Shown here in pieces: positions 1-7,874 of a stretch of 60,893 nt of DNA. Below the pieces are notes generated by a model, which worked only from the letters and a program-made list of their open reading frames with translations, searched no databases and was not told the DNA's origin. This stretch comes from an uncultured Pseudanabaenaceae cyanobacterium (lineage in GTDB: Bacteria; Cyanobacteriota; Cyanobacteriia; PCC-9006; JAAUQQ01). Where the stretch lies: assembly GCA_938017515.1 (NCBI GenBank), contig CALIJJ010000176.1, forward strand, positions 1 through 60,893. The letters run 5' to 3'. Position 1 is the first letter of the stretch. Every line of letters starts with the position of its first letter. The position numbers and the translations under genes were made by a program.

Positions 1-1241
1 GCAATCTCAACGGTTGCCCCCGCAGCTGGCGTGTTGTCGCCTAGAAAAATCAGGTTTGGTGTTTCGTAGGGATTGGGCGGCGTAATCGTTTGGCCAAAAA
101 CGGTGAAGCTGTCAGGCGCGAAGGTGGAGTAGTCTCGCAGCTTGCCGCTGAGGACGGGCTGATCGTTGGCGAAGAGTTGATAGCGATCGCCCTTGACCGT
201 CAGATCGTACTGAGTCAGCTGGGTCGTATTGAAGGCCGCTGACTCCGCCTGGGTAAAGAGTGTACGGGCATTGTCACGGGGGCTTTGGTCCGGCTCCTTG
301 GACGGGTCAGATTGGGTTGTGCCGTCTTCATCAGCCCAAATGCTATCTGCCTCGAAGCTTAGCTCAATCCCCCGACTATCGGAGCTGAGGAGCAGAACGT
401 TGAACCCAGCATGGTCATTGCGGCCATCTTGGTTCTCATCGACGCTGTTGGGGTTGACGCTCTCGCTGATGAGCTTGGCATCGAAGGAGAGGGTATAGCC
501 TTGGTTGCGGTCTAGGCTGGGAAAGTCGTCGTTGACAATGTCGCTGGTGATTCTAGGGGGGAAAAAGCGTGGGATGACGTCGTAGTTGCTCAGGCCTGCA
601 AAGGCATCATTGTCGCTAGACAACGTCGTTTTTCCGCCGCTGGTTTGTCGGTCTGCTTCACCATCGATAAATCGGGTGGTGTCCTGGTAGAACAACCAAG
701 GGCCACCGGGGGCAGCATCATCGCTGTCGGCTTCATTGCCACGACTGCCGTCGTAGAGCGTGATGGTTTGCAGAGCGATAGGCGCATCGTTAATGCCGGT
801 GATGGCGATCGCCCGACTCCCCGTCGCCGTCTCGCTGCCGGATTTTTGCAGCGTGAGCGTGGCGCTGCGACTACCGCTGGACAGGGCATCGGAAACATTG
901 AGATAGCCAATCTGTTGAATGAGAGCTTGAACGGCGGCTCGGCTGACGGTCCCCGCAAGCTCAATGGTCAGAGGCTCCGTACCCACTCCCCCACGAAACT
1001 CACCAATGGCAGCTTGGTTGAAGAGAATGCGGCGACCATCGAGGGAAATAGAGCCCTGGGGAATAATGCTGAGGCGATCGGCGGATTGGCCACTGCTGCC
1101 GCCCAGCTCAGCTGTGAGCGTAAAGCCGGTGAAATTGGTCGTACCGTCGAGCCCAGAAAGTGCGTTGCTGCCCGCTAGAGCGATGGCACTGCCATTCTCC
1201 CCATAGGTAAGGGGGGCGGATGCCAAGTTAATCGATGCCAT
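1..1241 (-). CDS. Extracellular-type beta-rich protein, C-terminus cut by window edge
   Basis: The frame is open from an ATG at 1241 to the left edge, so about 413 residues are visible and the C-terminus is missing. It is a paralogue of the next gene upstream (1506-4016): both have a GENG/SENG block near the N-terminus, then SLDRN(Q/T)GY, LRDYS and FLGDNTP in the same order. Residues 1-130 resemble the Ig/cadherin-like unit of large cyanobacterial extracellular proteins (a T.EPL-type strand, then an AVQALIQQIGYLN helix-strand). The rest looks like an all-beta, lectin- or anchor-like domain. No N-terminal signal peptide is visible, which would fit type I secretion. That export route is inference. 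The exact function is unknown. Confidence 0.75.
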   Translation of the reverse strand, partial: MASINLASAPLTYGENGSAIALAGSNALSGLDGTTNFTGFTLTAELGGSSGQSADRLSIIPQGSISLDGRRILFNQAAIGEFRGGVGTEPLTIELAGTVSRAAVQALIQQIGYLNVSDALSSGSRSATLTLQKSGSETATGSRAIAITGINDAPIALQTITLYDGSRGNEADSDDAAPGGPWLFYQDTTRFIDGEADRQTSGGKTTLSSDNDAFAGLSNYDVIPRFFPPRITSDIVNDDFPSLDRNQGYTLSFDAKLISESVNPNSVDENQDGRNDHAGFNVLLLSSDSRGIELSFEADSIWADEDGTTQSDPSKEPDQSPRDNARTLFTQAESAAFNTTQLTQYDLTVKGDRYQLFANDQPVLSGKLRDYSTFAPDSFTVFGQTITPPNPYETPNLIFLGDNTPAAGATVEI

Positions 1242-1505
1242 CTTAAATTTCCGCCACTCACTGACTCAGCTGGTCAATTAGCTAAGACCTCAGCAAGATG
1301 CGGTCCCCGTAGAAATTTCCAAATATGAGGTAATCCTACGTGGAAATGCTGAATGGGGAACCGCTGGCAGTGAGAGCTATGGGGTAAATTTAAGGAGTTC
1401 TGCCCTTGAATGAAGCCTTCTTGAATTTATCAGCGGAACATGAGCGAAAAATGAGCATTGTCAGACCCTCGCAAAAGACAAGCTCATGATGCTTCCTTGC
1501 ACGCT
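1242..1505. other. Intergenic spacer between the two paralogues
   Basis: This 264-bp gap separates two same-strand paralogues. I see no convincing terminator with a T-run and no small gene. It probably carries the promoter or leader of the downstream copy. Confidence 0.4.
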
Positions 1506-4016
1506 TTAAATGCTGGCAACATCAATGATTTTTTGCACAGATGTGCCATTCATTTGCCAAACCTGATGGGGCGTTGCTGTATTGCCTGTTAGCCAAGCAA
1601 TATCGTCACGTTGGTCATCTCGGCTGTTGTAGCTGCCGATGCTGGCCAGGACAAAATCATTGCCAGGTGTCTCAGACAAAGCTGCTGCCGTTGTCAGGCT
1701 GAGAGCACCACCACTGGTGTTTAGTTCGGTCAGGAGTGCTGGCGCTGATGCTTTGGTCCAAAGGAATTCTGCCGCACCATTCCCATCAAAATCTCCGCTG
1801 CCCTGGAGCTGATATCCCTCCAGTTCGGTCTGCAAATTCGCATCGATACTGACTTCGCCTTGGCCGACTCTCTCGCCGTTGTCCATGTACCAAACCGCAA
1901 TCCTCTGGTCTGTGGTGTTGTACCAGAGAAGATCCAGTTTGCTGTCGTCATTGAATTGGCCGTTGCCTTTGATAGACCAGTTTTTGTCGGAGACGTTGGG
2001 GAGGGCGATCGCCTGCTGGGGCAGCAAGCCGGTTTCATTCGATCCGCTCAGGAGCTGTTCGCCAAGATCCTGCCACAGCAACAGTTGTCCCGTCGCTGAG
2101 TGATGCCAGATGACGTCGGTCTTACCCGCTGCCAAGAATTCCCCCGTTGTTGCAATCTGCCAGTGCTGATTCGTAATCAGGGGCTGCATCGGCGTCATGC
2201 TGGATTGGTCAAAACTGCCGTCGCCAATGAGCGTTTTTCCGGCTTTGCCGACCAGGGCGAGGCTGTCACGAAACGCCTTGTTGGCGCTGATATTCAGCGG
2301 CACTGAGGTGAGGGCTGAATCAGTCTGAGCGTAGCTGAGGCCGTTGGTGGCGGCTAGAGTCTTGTTGATCTGATCGAGACTGCCCACTAGGGTGACAAGC
2401 CCTGTCCCATTATTCGTGACGTCGCCACTGCCAACGCCGCCTTCTACAGTCGTGGCAAGGGTTAGGGTACCTGAACTGACCGCGAGTTTAGCCTCGACAA
2501 ATTGCTCAGTGGGTCCATCAATGTCGCTGAGGCTGAGGGTCGGTATCTGTGGTTCAGCACCGGGTTGCAGCGTGATCGCGGGATTGCTGCCCGTACTGAC
2601 GCTGACATCACGTAACTTGACCGTGGCCTCTGCTGTGGGGGTGTTGTCGCCTAGGAAAATAAAATTTTCCTGGGCGTAGGGATTCGGCGGAAAAACCCTC
2701 ACCTGGTCAATGACCGGAATTTTATTCTCACTATCAAGAACCACCTGTTCACCAGGATTGAAGTCGCTGTAATCGCGTAGCTGTCCCGTCAAAATGACAC
2801 TGTTGTCAGCGAATAGCGTGTAGAGATCGCCCTGAACCGAAAGGTCGTACTGAACGTCTTGCTGAGTATTGAAGTTGACACCTTCGCCCTGGGTGAAAAA
2901 TGTGCGCAGCGGGTCTTGGGGATCGCTGTCCGGTTCAAGGGCAGGATTCTGTTGGCTTTTGCCGTCGTTCTGAGCCCAGATGCGGTCACTCCAGAACCCC
3001 AGTTCAATCCCTTTTTGGTCGTTGCCAATGACGATGACGCTGAAGCCAGCGCGATCAGCCAAGCCGTCACCGTTCTTATCCGCTGCCGCTGTACGACTTT
3101 CGGAGACAAGCTCTGAGGTAAAGGAAAGCTGATAGCCAGTATTGCGATCGAGACTCGGAAAATCACGACGCAGAGGCTCTAGTTCAAGGTCGAACTGGGC
3201 TTCAGAATTCGACAGGGAAACGATCTCGTCAAAGGTATCGCTTTTCTCATAGTTGAAGCGATAGTTGCTGATACCCGCATAGGCATCCAGGTCACTGGTC
3301 ATTGTGGTGACCCCTGCCCCTGCTGCAACTGAGGCACTGCCTCGAATGGCTTGGCCACGAACATCGAGCTGGTTACCCGCTGCCAGCGAATAGGGAAACG
3401 GGACATTGATAATGGGATAGTCGTTCGGGACTTTGGTAAGGTCCAGCGTGTAGAACCAGGCCCCATCGGGGGAGGCATTGGGCTGGTCCGGAGTCGCGTT
3501 TTGAGCCCCATCGAACAGAACGGTTCTGCTGAACAACTGAACCGAGTCATCCATGCCCGTGACGGCGAAGTTTCGATTGGCGATCGCCGACGGGCCGTTG
3601 GGGGTGTTGCTGTTGGCCAGAGCCAAGCCAAGGGTGCGATCGCCATTGACCAATGCCTCTGACGTATTGAAATAGCCTAAGCCTTCCAGAACGGCCAGCA
3701 CCGCATTACTCGTGGCTGCGGCATTGAAGTGGATGACCAAAGGCTCGACGCCAATGCCGCCGGTGAAGGAGCCAATGGCACGATCAGTGCCGTCAATATT
3801 GAATAGGATGCTACGGCCATCACGCTTGAGGGAGCCCGAAGCGATCAGCTCCACACGGTCGGAGGCCAATGCTCCGGTGAGGCTAGCGGTGAGGCTATAG
3901 CCATCGAAGTTAGCGAGTCCTTCGAAGCCGCTGAGGCTGGCATCCCTGCCTGGGGCGATCGCCGCGCCATTCTCGCTGTAGTTGAGGGAACCCGACGCCA
4001 GAAGAATGTCAGCCAT
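1506..4016 (-). CDS. Large extracellular-type protein with FG-GAP-like C-terminal repeats
   Basis: 836 residues from an ATG at 4016. Residues 1-130 are an Ig/cadherin-like unit and about 150-480 an all-beta region shared with the 1-1241 gene. A second cadherin-like unit follows (about 485-580). The last 230 residues hold FG-GAP/VCBS-like beta-propeller blades such as DGNGAAEFLW, NDDSKLDLLWY and AAGKTDVIWHH, which in this family are calcium-binding blades of surface or secreted proteins. No signal peptide is seen. The composition (Asp/Asn/Gly/Ser/Thr rich, almost no Cys) is typical of exported proteins. Its role (adhesin, sheath or matrix protein) is inference. A type I secretion system lies at 44345-50259, but no link to it can be shown here. 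Confidence 0.85.
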   Translation of the reverse strand: MADILLASGSLNYSENGAAIAPGRDASLSGFEGLANFDGYSLTASLTGALASDRVELIASGSLKRDGRSILFNIDGTDRAIGSFTGGIGVEPLVIHFNAAATSNAVLAVLEGLGYFNTSEALVNGDRTLGLALANSNTPNGPSAIANRNFAVTGMDDSVQLFSRTVLFDGAQNATPDQPNASPDGAWFYTLDLTKVPNDYPIINVPFPYSLAAGNQLDVRGQAIRGSASVAAGAGVTTMTSDLDAYAGISNYRFNYEKSDTFDEIVSLSNSEAQFDLELEPLRRDFPSLDRNTGYQLSFTSELVSESRTAAADKNGDGLADRAGFSVIVIGNDQKGIELGFWSDRIWAQNDGKSQQNPALEPDSDPQDPLRTFFTQGEGVNFNTQQDVQYDLSVQGDLYTLFADNSVILTGQLRDYSDFNPGEQVVLDSENKIPVIDQVRVFPPNPYAQENFIFLGDNTPTAEATVKLRDVSVSTGSNPAITLQPGAEPQIPTLSLSDIDGPTEQFVEAKLAVSSGTLTLATTVEGGVGSGDVTNNGTGLVTLVGSLDQINKTLAATNGLSYAQTDSALTSVPLNISANKAFRDSLALVGKAGKTLIGDGSFDQSSMTPMQPLITNQHWQIATTGEFLAAGKTDVIWHHSATGQLLLWQDLGEQLLSGSNETGLLPQQAIALPNVSDKNWSIKGNGQFNDDSKLDLLWYNTTDQRIAVWYMDNGERVGQGEVSIDANLQTELEGYQLQGSGDFDGNGAAEFLWTKASAPALLTELNTSGGALSLTTAAALSETPGNDFVLASIGSYNSRDDQRDDIAWLTGNTATPHQVWQMNGTSVQKIIDVASI

Positions 4017-4045
4017 GAGTTGTAAAAAGTTTTAGGATGGACGGC

Positions 4046-4345
4046 CTAGAAGAGGATGTGTCCAAAGGGAGACGCCAACTCCGCACGGAACATCACCTTT
4101 TCAGTCGGTGGAGCTTCCTTGGCGGGGGTTGTAGCGGTTGGGTGTGAAGACCCGCAGGGCTGATCAACCTCGGTGTTATGGGGGCGATCGCCGGAATTGA
4201 CGCTCTCGCAAGTGGGAAGATATTCTGCGGTTGTGCTGGAGATGGTCGAAGAATAAGTCATCACTGCAGGTGGCGTATGGGATGGAGCAGACTGGGCTTT
4301 CATCAGAATTCCCCCCATGAATGATGCGGATTGGGCAACGTTCAT
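4046..4345 (-). CDS. Doubtful small hypothetical protein
   Basis: An open frame of 99 codons sits 29 bp upstream of the large extracellular-type gene on the same strand. An internal ATG (residue 15) has a GGGGG stretch at good spacing, so a protein of about 85 residues is also possible. Composition is Ser/Thr/Pro/Ala rich with no recognisable domain or membrane segment. It may be a leader gene or part of the 5' untranslated region. I do not recognise it and hold it weakly. Confidence 0.25.
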   Translation of the reverse strand: MNVAQSASFMGGILMKAQSAPSHTPPAVMTYSSTISSTTAEYLPTCESVNSGDRPHNTEVDQPCGSSHPTATTPAKEAPPTEKVMFRAELASPFGHILF

Positions 4346-4683
4346 GCTTGAGAATTCTGGGTTGTCACAAATACACTCAGAGGGGGCGAGCCATCGGGCT
4401 GGGCGTTGTGTCCCTCAGTCTCAATCAAGCTTAATTGGCCCGTATCGATTCCTTCATCTACAGAAACACCCAAATCGAATCGTGAAGCGCGCATATATCT
4501 GGTAGGCTAGTAGGCTTTTTCGGTGGAAGTACGGAAGCCGGGAAATGCAGCTAAATCCTGAGTTACAGACGTTGAGTCAGCCGGAACAAAAAAAGGCCCT
4601 GCATTGAATGCAGGGCCTTTTTTTGAGTGATTCAGTTCGTTTTAGGGAAATTCTGAACCGACGATTGCTCGGGTTGCTAACCC
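4346..4683. other. Intergenic region upstream of the surface-protein genes
   Basis: This 338-bp stretch lies between ndhF (ends 4684) and the small frame at 4046-4345, all on the minus strand. It contains a strong terminator hairpin near its ndhF side (4588-4624). I see nothing else that I can support. Confidence 0.5.
4588..4624 (-). terminator. Rho-independent terminator of ndhF (bidirectional form)
   Basis: A stem of AAGGCCCTGCAT pairs with ATGCAGGGCCTT around a TGA loop, flanked by an A-run on one side and a T-run on the other, so it can work in both directions. It lies about 60 bp downstream of the ndhF stop. Confidence 0.9.
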
Positions 4684-6732
4684 TTAGGTCACGCCAAAGA
4701 CCACCACCAGTCCCAGCACAGCACCGAAGACGATGAGCGCATAGAACTGAGCTCGACCATTTTCGAAATACTTCAAACCTTCGCCAGTGACGAGGGTGAC
4801 AAAGCCCGTGAGGTTGACGATGCCATCCACGACTTTGGAGTCCACTTCCAACACCTGACGCGCAATGCGGCGGCTGCCTTGGACAAACACCTTGTAGTTG
4901 ATGTCATCCAGATACCACTTGTTGCGGGAAAGCCAGTAGAGAGGCTCGATCTTCTTGGCGATCGCCGCTGGATTAATGCTCTTTCTGGCGTACATCAGCG
5001 AAGCCAACGTAATACCAAGCAGACCAATACCCACGGAGCTGCCCCCCGCGATCAGAAACTCACCCCAATCAAAGGCCCCATGAGCTTCTTCAATGATTTC
5101 GCCCGGCGCATGGATGAATGCCTCAAAGCGATTCGCCCAGGGCATGCCCAATAGACCAATCAACATCGACGGCACCGCCAGTGCCATCAGCGGGAAGGTC
5201 ATCGTCAGCGGCGATTCATGGGGCGTATCAGCGTGGTGATGATCGTCGTGGTCCTGGTGGGTGCCCAGCTCTTGGGCATGCATGGCGCCCGGGCCAAAGG
5301 CGTAGACACCAGCGGCCTCTGCTTTCAGCACCCCTTTGATTTCTGCGTCCTTACCGCGAAACTCACCTTCAAAGGTCATGAAATACATGCGGAACATGTA
5401 GAACGCCGTCATCCCCGCGGTGATGTAGCCGATCAACCACAGGATCGGATTGGCCTGGAACGTCAGACTGAGAATTTCATCCTTGGACCAAAAGCCTGCA
5501 AAGGGTGGAATACCACAGATAGCCAGGGTTCCGATCAAAAAGGTGATGGCTGTAATGGGCATGTACTTGCGCAGATTCCCCATCAGGCGCATGTCTTGGG
5601 CCAACGTTGGATCGTGACCAACGACCTCTTCCATGCCGTGAATCACCGAACCAGAGCCCAGGAACAGCATCGCCTTGAAATAGGCGTGGGTCATGAGGTG
5701 AAACAGACCCGCTGTGTAAGCACCGACGCCCATGGCCATGACCATGTAGCCCAATTGGGACATGGTGGAATAGGCCAGACCTTTTTTGATGTCGTTTTGC
5801 GTGATGGCGATGGTCGCGCCCAAAAATGCGGTGACGCCACCGGTCCAAGCAATCACATTCATGACCGTGGGCAATTGCTCGAACACGGGGAACATGCGAG
5901 CAACCAGGAAAACCCCCGCGGCCACCATGGTCGCTGCGTGGATCAGCGCCGAGATGGGGGTTGGACCCTCCATCGCGTCCGGTAGCCAGACATGGAGCGG
6001 GAACTGAGCCGACTTGGCGACGGGACCGAGAAAAACCAAAATGGCGAACAGAACCGCCAGACCGGCGCTGAGGGAACCGCTAGAAACCAGTGTCTCCAGA
6101 CGCTCACCCATAATGTCAAACTCAAAGCTGCCCGTGGCCCAGTAGAGGCCCAACATGCCGAGCAGCAGTCCAAAGTCACCGACTCGGTTGGTGACGAACG
6201 CTTTTTGACAAGCATCCGCCGCACCTTTGCGGTCATACCAAAATCCGATCAGCAGGTAGGAGCACATGCCCACCAGCTCCCAGAAGATATAAACCTGGAC
6301 CAGATTGGGGCTAATCACAAGCCCCAACATGGAGGCACTGAATAGGCTCAGGTAGGCATAAAAGCGGGCATAGCTTTTCTCATGGGCCATGTAACCATCG
6401 GTGTAAATCATCACCAAAATGGCGACCGTGGTTACCACCGCCAGCATCAGCGTGGTGAGATGATCGACGGTGTACCCCATCGTCAGCCGAAAGTCTCCGG
6501 CTGCAGCCCATTCAAAGGTGCGGACAAAGGGTTCATGGCCCTGGATTTGGCTACTGAGTAGCGCGAAGGAAAAGACAGCAGCAGCCCCCATCAGGGTCAA
6601 AATTAGAACTGCATTTGCCTGCCGTAGCCGGTTGGTGGCTTGGTTAAAGGAGATGAGCCCGATGCCCACCAGCGCTGCTCCTAGCAGCGGAAAGACTGGT
6701 ATGAGCCAGGCGTATTCATAAATTGCTTCCAT
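4684..6732 (-). CDS. ndhF: NAD(P)H-quinone oxidoreductase subunit 5 (NdhF)
   Basis: 682 residues from the ATG at 6732. A GTG one codon earlier is possible, but a GAGG is 7 bases from the ATG and only 4 from the GTG. It is the large antiporter-like membrane subunit of the photosynthetic NDH-1 complex in thylakoids, with about 16 membrane segments. Family blocks are visible: YTVDHLTTLML, YIFWELVGMCSYLLIGFW, the helix with PLHVWLPDAMEGPTPISALIHAATMV (cited in part), and GIPPFAGFWSKDE. The length fits NdhF1, the form of the respiratory and cyclic-flow complex. A His/Asp-rich loop (around residues 490-505, with DHDDHHHADTPHE) sits before the last membrane helices. It ends at a strong terminator. 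Confidence 0.97.
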   Translation of the reverse strand: MEAIYEYAWLIPVFPLLGAALVGIGLISFNQATNRLRQANAVLILTLMGAAAVFSFALLSSQIQGHEPFVRTFEWAAAGDFRLTMGYTVDHLTTLMLAVVTTVAILVMIYTDGYMAHEKSYARFYAYLSLFSASMLGLVISPNLVQVYIFWELVGMCSYLLIGFWYDRKGAADACQKAFVTNRVGDFGLLLGMLGLYWATGSFEFDIMGERLETLVSSGSLSAGLAVLFAILVFLGPVAKSAQFPLHVWLPDAMEGPTPISALIHAATMVAAGVFLVARMFPVFEQLPTVMNVIAWTGGVTAFLGATIAITQNDIKKGLAYSTMSQLGYMVMAMGVGAYTAGLFHLMTHAYFKAMLFLGSGSVIHGMEEVVGHDPTLAQDMRLMGNLRKYMPITAITFLIGTLAICGIPPFAGFWSKDEILSLTFQANPILWLIGYITAGMTAFYMFRMYFMTFEGEFRGKDAEIKGVLKAEAAGVYAFGPGAMHAQELGTHQDHDDHHHADTPHESPLTMTFPLMALAVPSMLIGLLGMPWANRFEAFIHAPGEIIEEAHGAFDWGEFLIAGGSSVGIGLLGITLASLMYARKSINPAAIAKKIEPLYWLSRNKWYLDDINYKVFVQGSRRIARQVLEVDSKVVDGIVNLTGFVTLVTGEGLKYFENGRAQFYALIVFGAVLGLVVVFGVT

Positions 6733-7136
6733 CACATGGCCTCGGATTCGCGTCGAGCTCCGTAGATTCTTGGGCGTAGGGACATGAATCGTCTCCTTCC
6801 TGCCCAGGACAAATCACTCATTATTCTTACACAGAAAGGATTGTGACTTTTCCTAGGATTCCCACGGCGTGACGAATTGAAATCTGTCTTTTTGCAGATG
6901 TCAAGATGCCAGATTGAAACGACTGAAGGGGAGGGCCTTGGGTCGGTGAATCGCCCCTGCGGTATGGCAGCGCTGGGAGCGAGACGATTTGCTTGAAGAG
7001 CAGGGATGAGGACGGTTTAAACAAAAAAATGCCCACGCCAATAAGCGTGGGCCATTGAAATGCTCTGAGTTCTAACCCTTCGCGCTAACAGCACTTGCGC
7101 TAACGCCAGAGCGAGGACAAGGGAGCAAGAACAAGG
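6733..7136. other. Spacer with ndhF leader and thioredoxin terminator
   Basis: About 400 bp between ndhF and the thioredoxin gene, both on the minus strand. It holds the thioredoxin terminator (7022-7052), a degraded 15-bp repeat beginning GCGCTAAC at 7082 and 7097, and presumably the ndhF promoter. No gene is supported. Confidence 0.5.
7022..7052 (-). terminator. Rho-independent terminator of the thioredoxin gene
   Basis: On the minus strand GCCCACGC pairs with GCGTGGGC around a six-base loop and is followed by a run of seven T. It lies about 85 bp after the thioredoxin stop. Confidence 0.85.
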
Positions 7137-7478
7137 CTAGGCAGAATAGAGGTGGCACTGGCTAGAAATCCTTTCCAAAGCAAGCTTCAGCTCATCTCGT
7201 CCATTGAACCCCTCAATGCGCTCACACACATGGCCTCCCTGAACCAGCAGCAGTGTGGGCAACGTCTTGAGGCGGTAAGTATTCGCCAGCTTAAAGTTCT
7301 CATCAGCATTGATACTGACTACTTTGACGAGCCGACTGTCCGCAAAGAGGTTGACCTGCCCCAAAATCGGGTTGATTAGGCGGCAAACGCCACACCATGG
7401 AGCCCAAAAATTGATGAGTACGGGGACAGATGACTCAAGGACTTCCTGGTCAAAACTATTTTCGTTAACTGCTATCAC
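7137..7478 (-). CDS. Thioredoxin with atypical CGVC active site (TrxC-like)
   Basis: 113 residues from a GTG start at 7478, with AGG about 8 bases upstream. The fold is a single thioredoxin domain. The active site reads WAPWCGVCR (Cys29 and Cys32), with Val in place of the usual Pro of CGPC. The cis-Pro is present in TLPTLLL (about residue 74). Cyanobacteria have a thioredoxin class (TrxC) in which this Pro is replaced by Val or Leu, and this protein fits it. It is expected to be a cytosolic disulfide reductase or redox regulator. Pro replacement usually changes the redox potential and partner choice. The gene is a single unit with its own terminator. Confidence 0.9.
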   Translation of the reverse strand: MIAVNENSFDQEVLESSVPVLINFWAPWCGVCRLINPILGQVNLFADSRLVKVVSINADENFKLANTYRLKTLPTLLLVQGGHVCERIEGFNGRDELKLALERISSQCHLYSA

Positions 7479-7874
7479 AGTAGTTGCCTAACCTGTTTTT
7501 TATCTAAAATTCCCAAAACCAAATAAAAATCCGCTTGCCCGCGATCGGGAGGGGATCAACTCAGCCAGTCAACAACGGTCAATAAAACAAGCTTGGCGAT
7601 CGATATGCGATGCGGAAATCAATATCAAAGAGAGAAAGATTCAGTTAATGATTCGAGTCGTGACATAGCGGCCACTTCTCTGTAATTCGTACCTCAATGC
7701 TACCAGGCTGCTTGGGGAACGTTAATTTTTCTAAAAGCCCCCAAATACTTCTGGGGGACGGACATGGCGACTTCTGGGGGCCACCTAAGAAGCTTAACAA
7801 TTTCTTCCAAAAGATGCGAATCGGCGAACCCAGAATGTCCCGAAGCCCTGTGAGGGGAACATAGCAGATTCTCT
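7479..7874. other. Spacer between kinase and thioredoxin gene
   Basis: About 395 bp. It has a weak terminator for the kinase at 7734-7757 and AT-rich sequence with GATCG motifs before the thioredoxin start. No gene is supported: the overlapping minus-strand frame at 7645-7974 runs out of frame through the kinase 3' end. Confidence 0.4.
7734..7757 (-). terminator. Possible terminator of the kinase gene
   Basis: On the minus strand CCCCCA pairs with TGGGGG and is followed by CTTTT. The stem is short and the T-run weak, so termination may be partial. Confidence 0.5.

Noticed and set aside
5218..5985. 255-codon open frame on the plus strand
   Set aside because: It is antisense to ndhF. Its His-rich, hydrophilic composition is the shadow of a membrane-protein gene.
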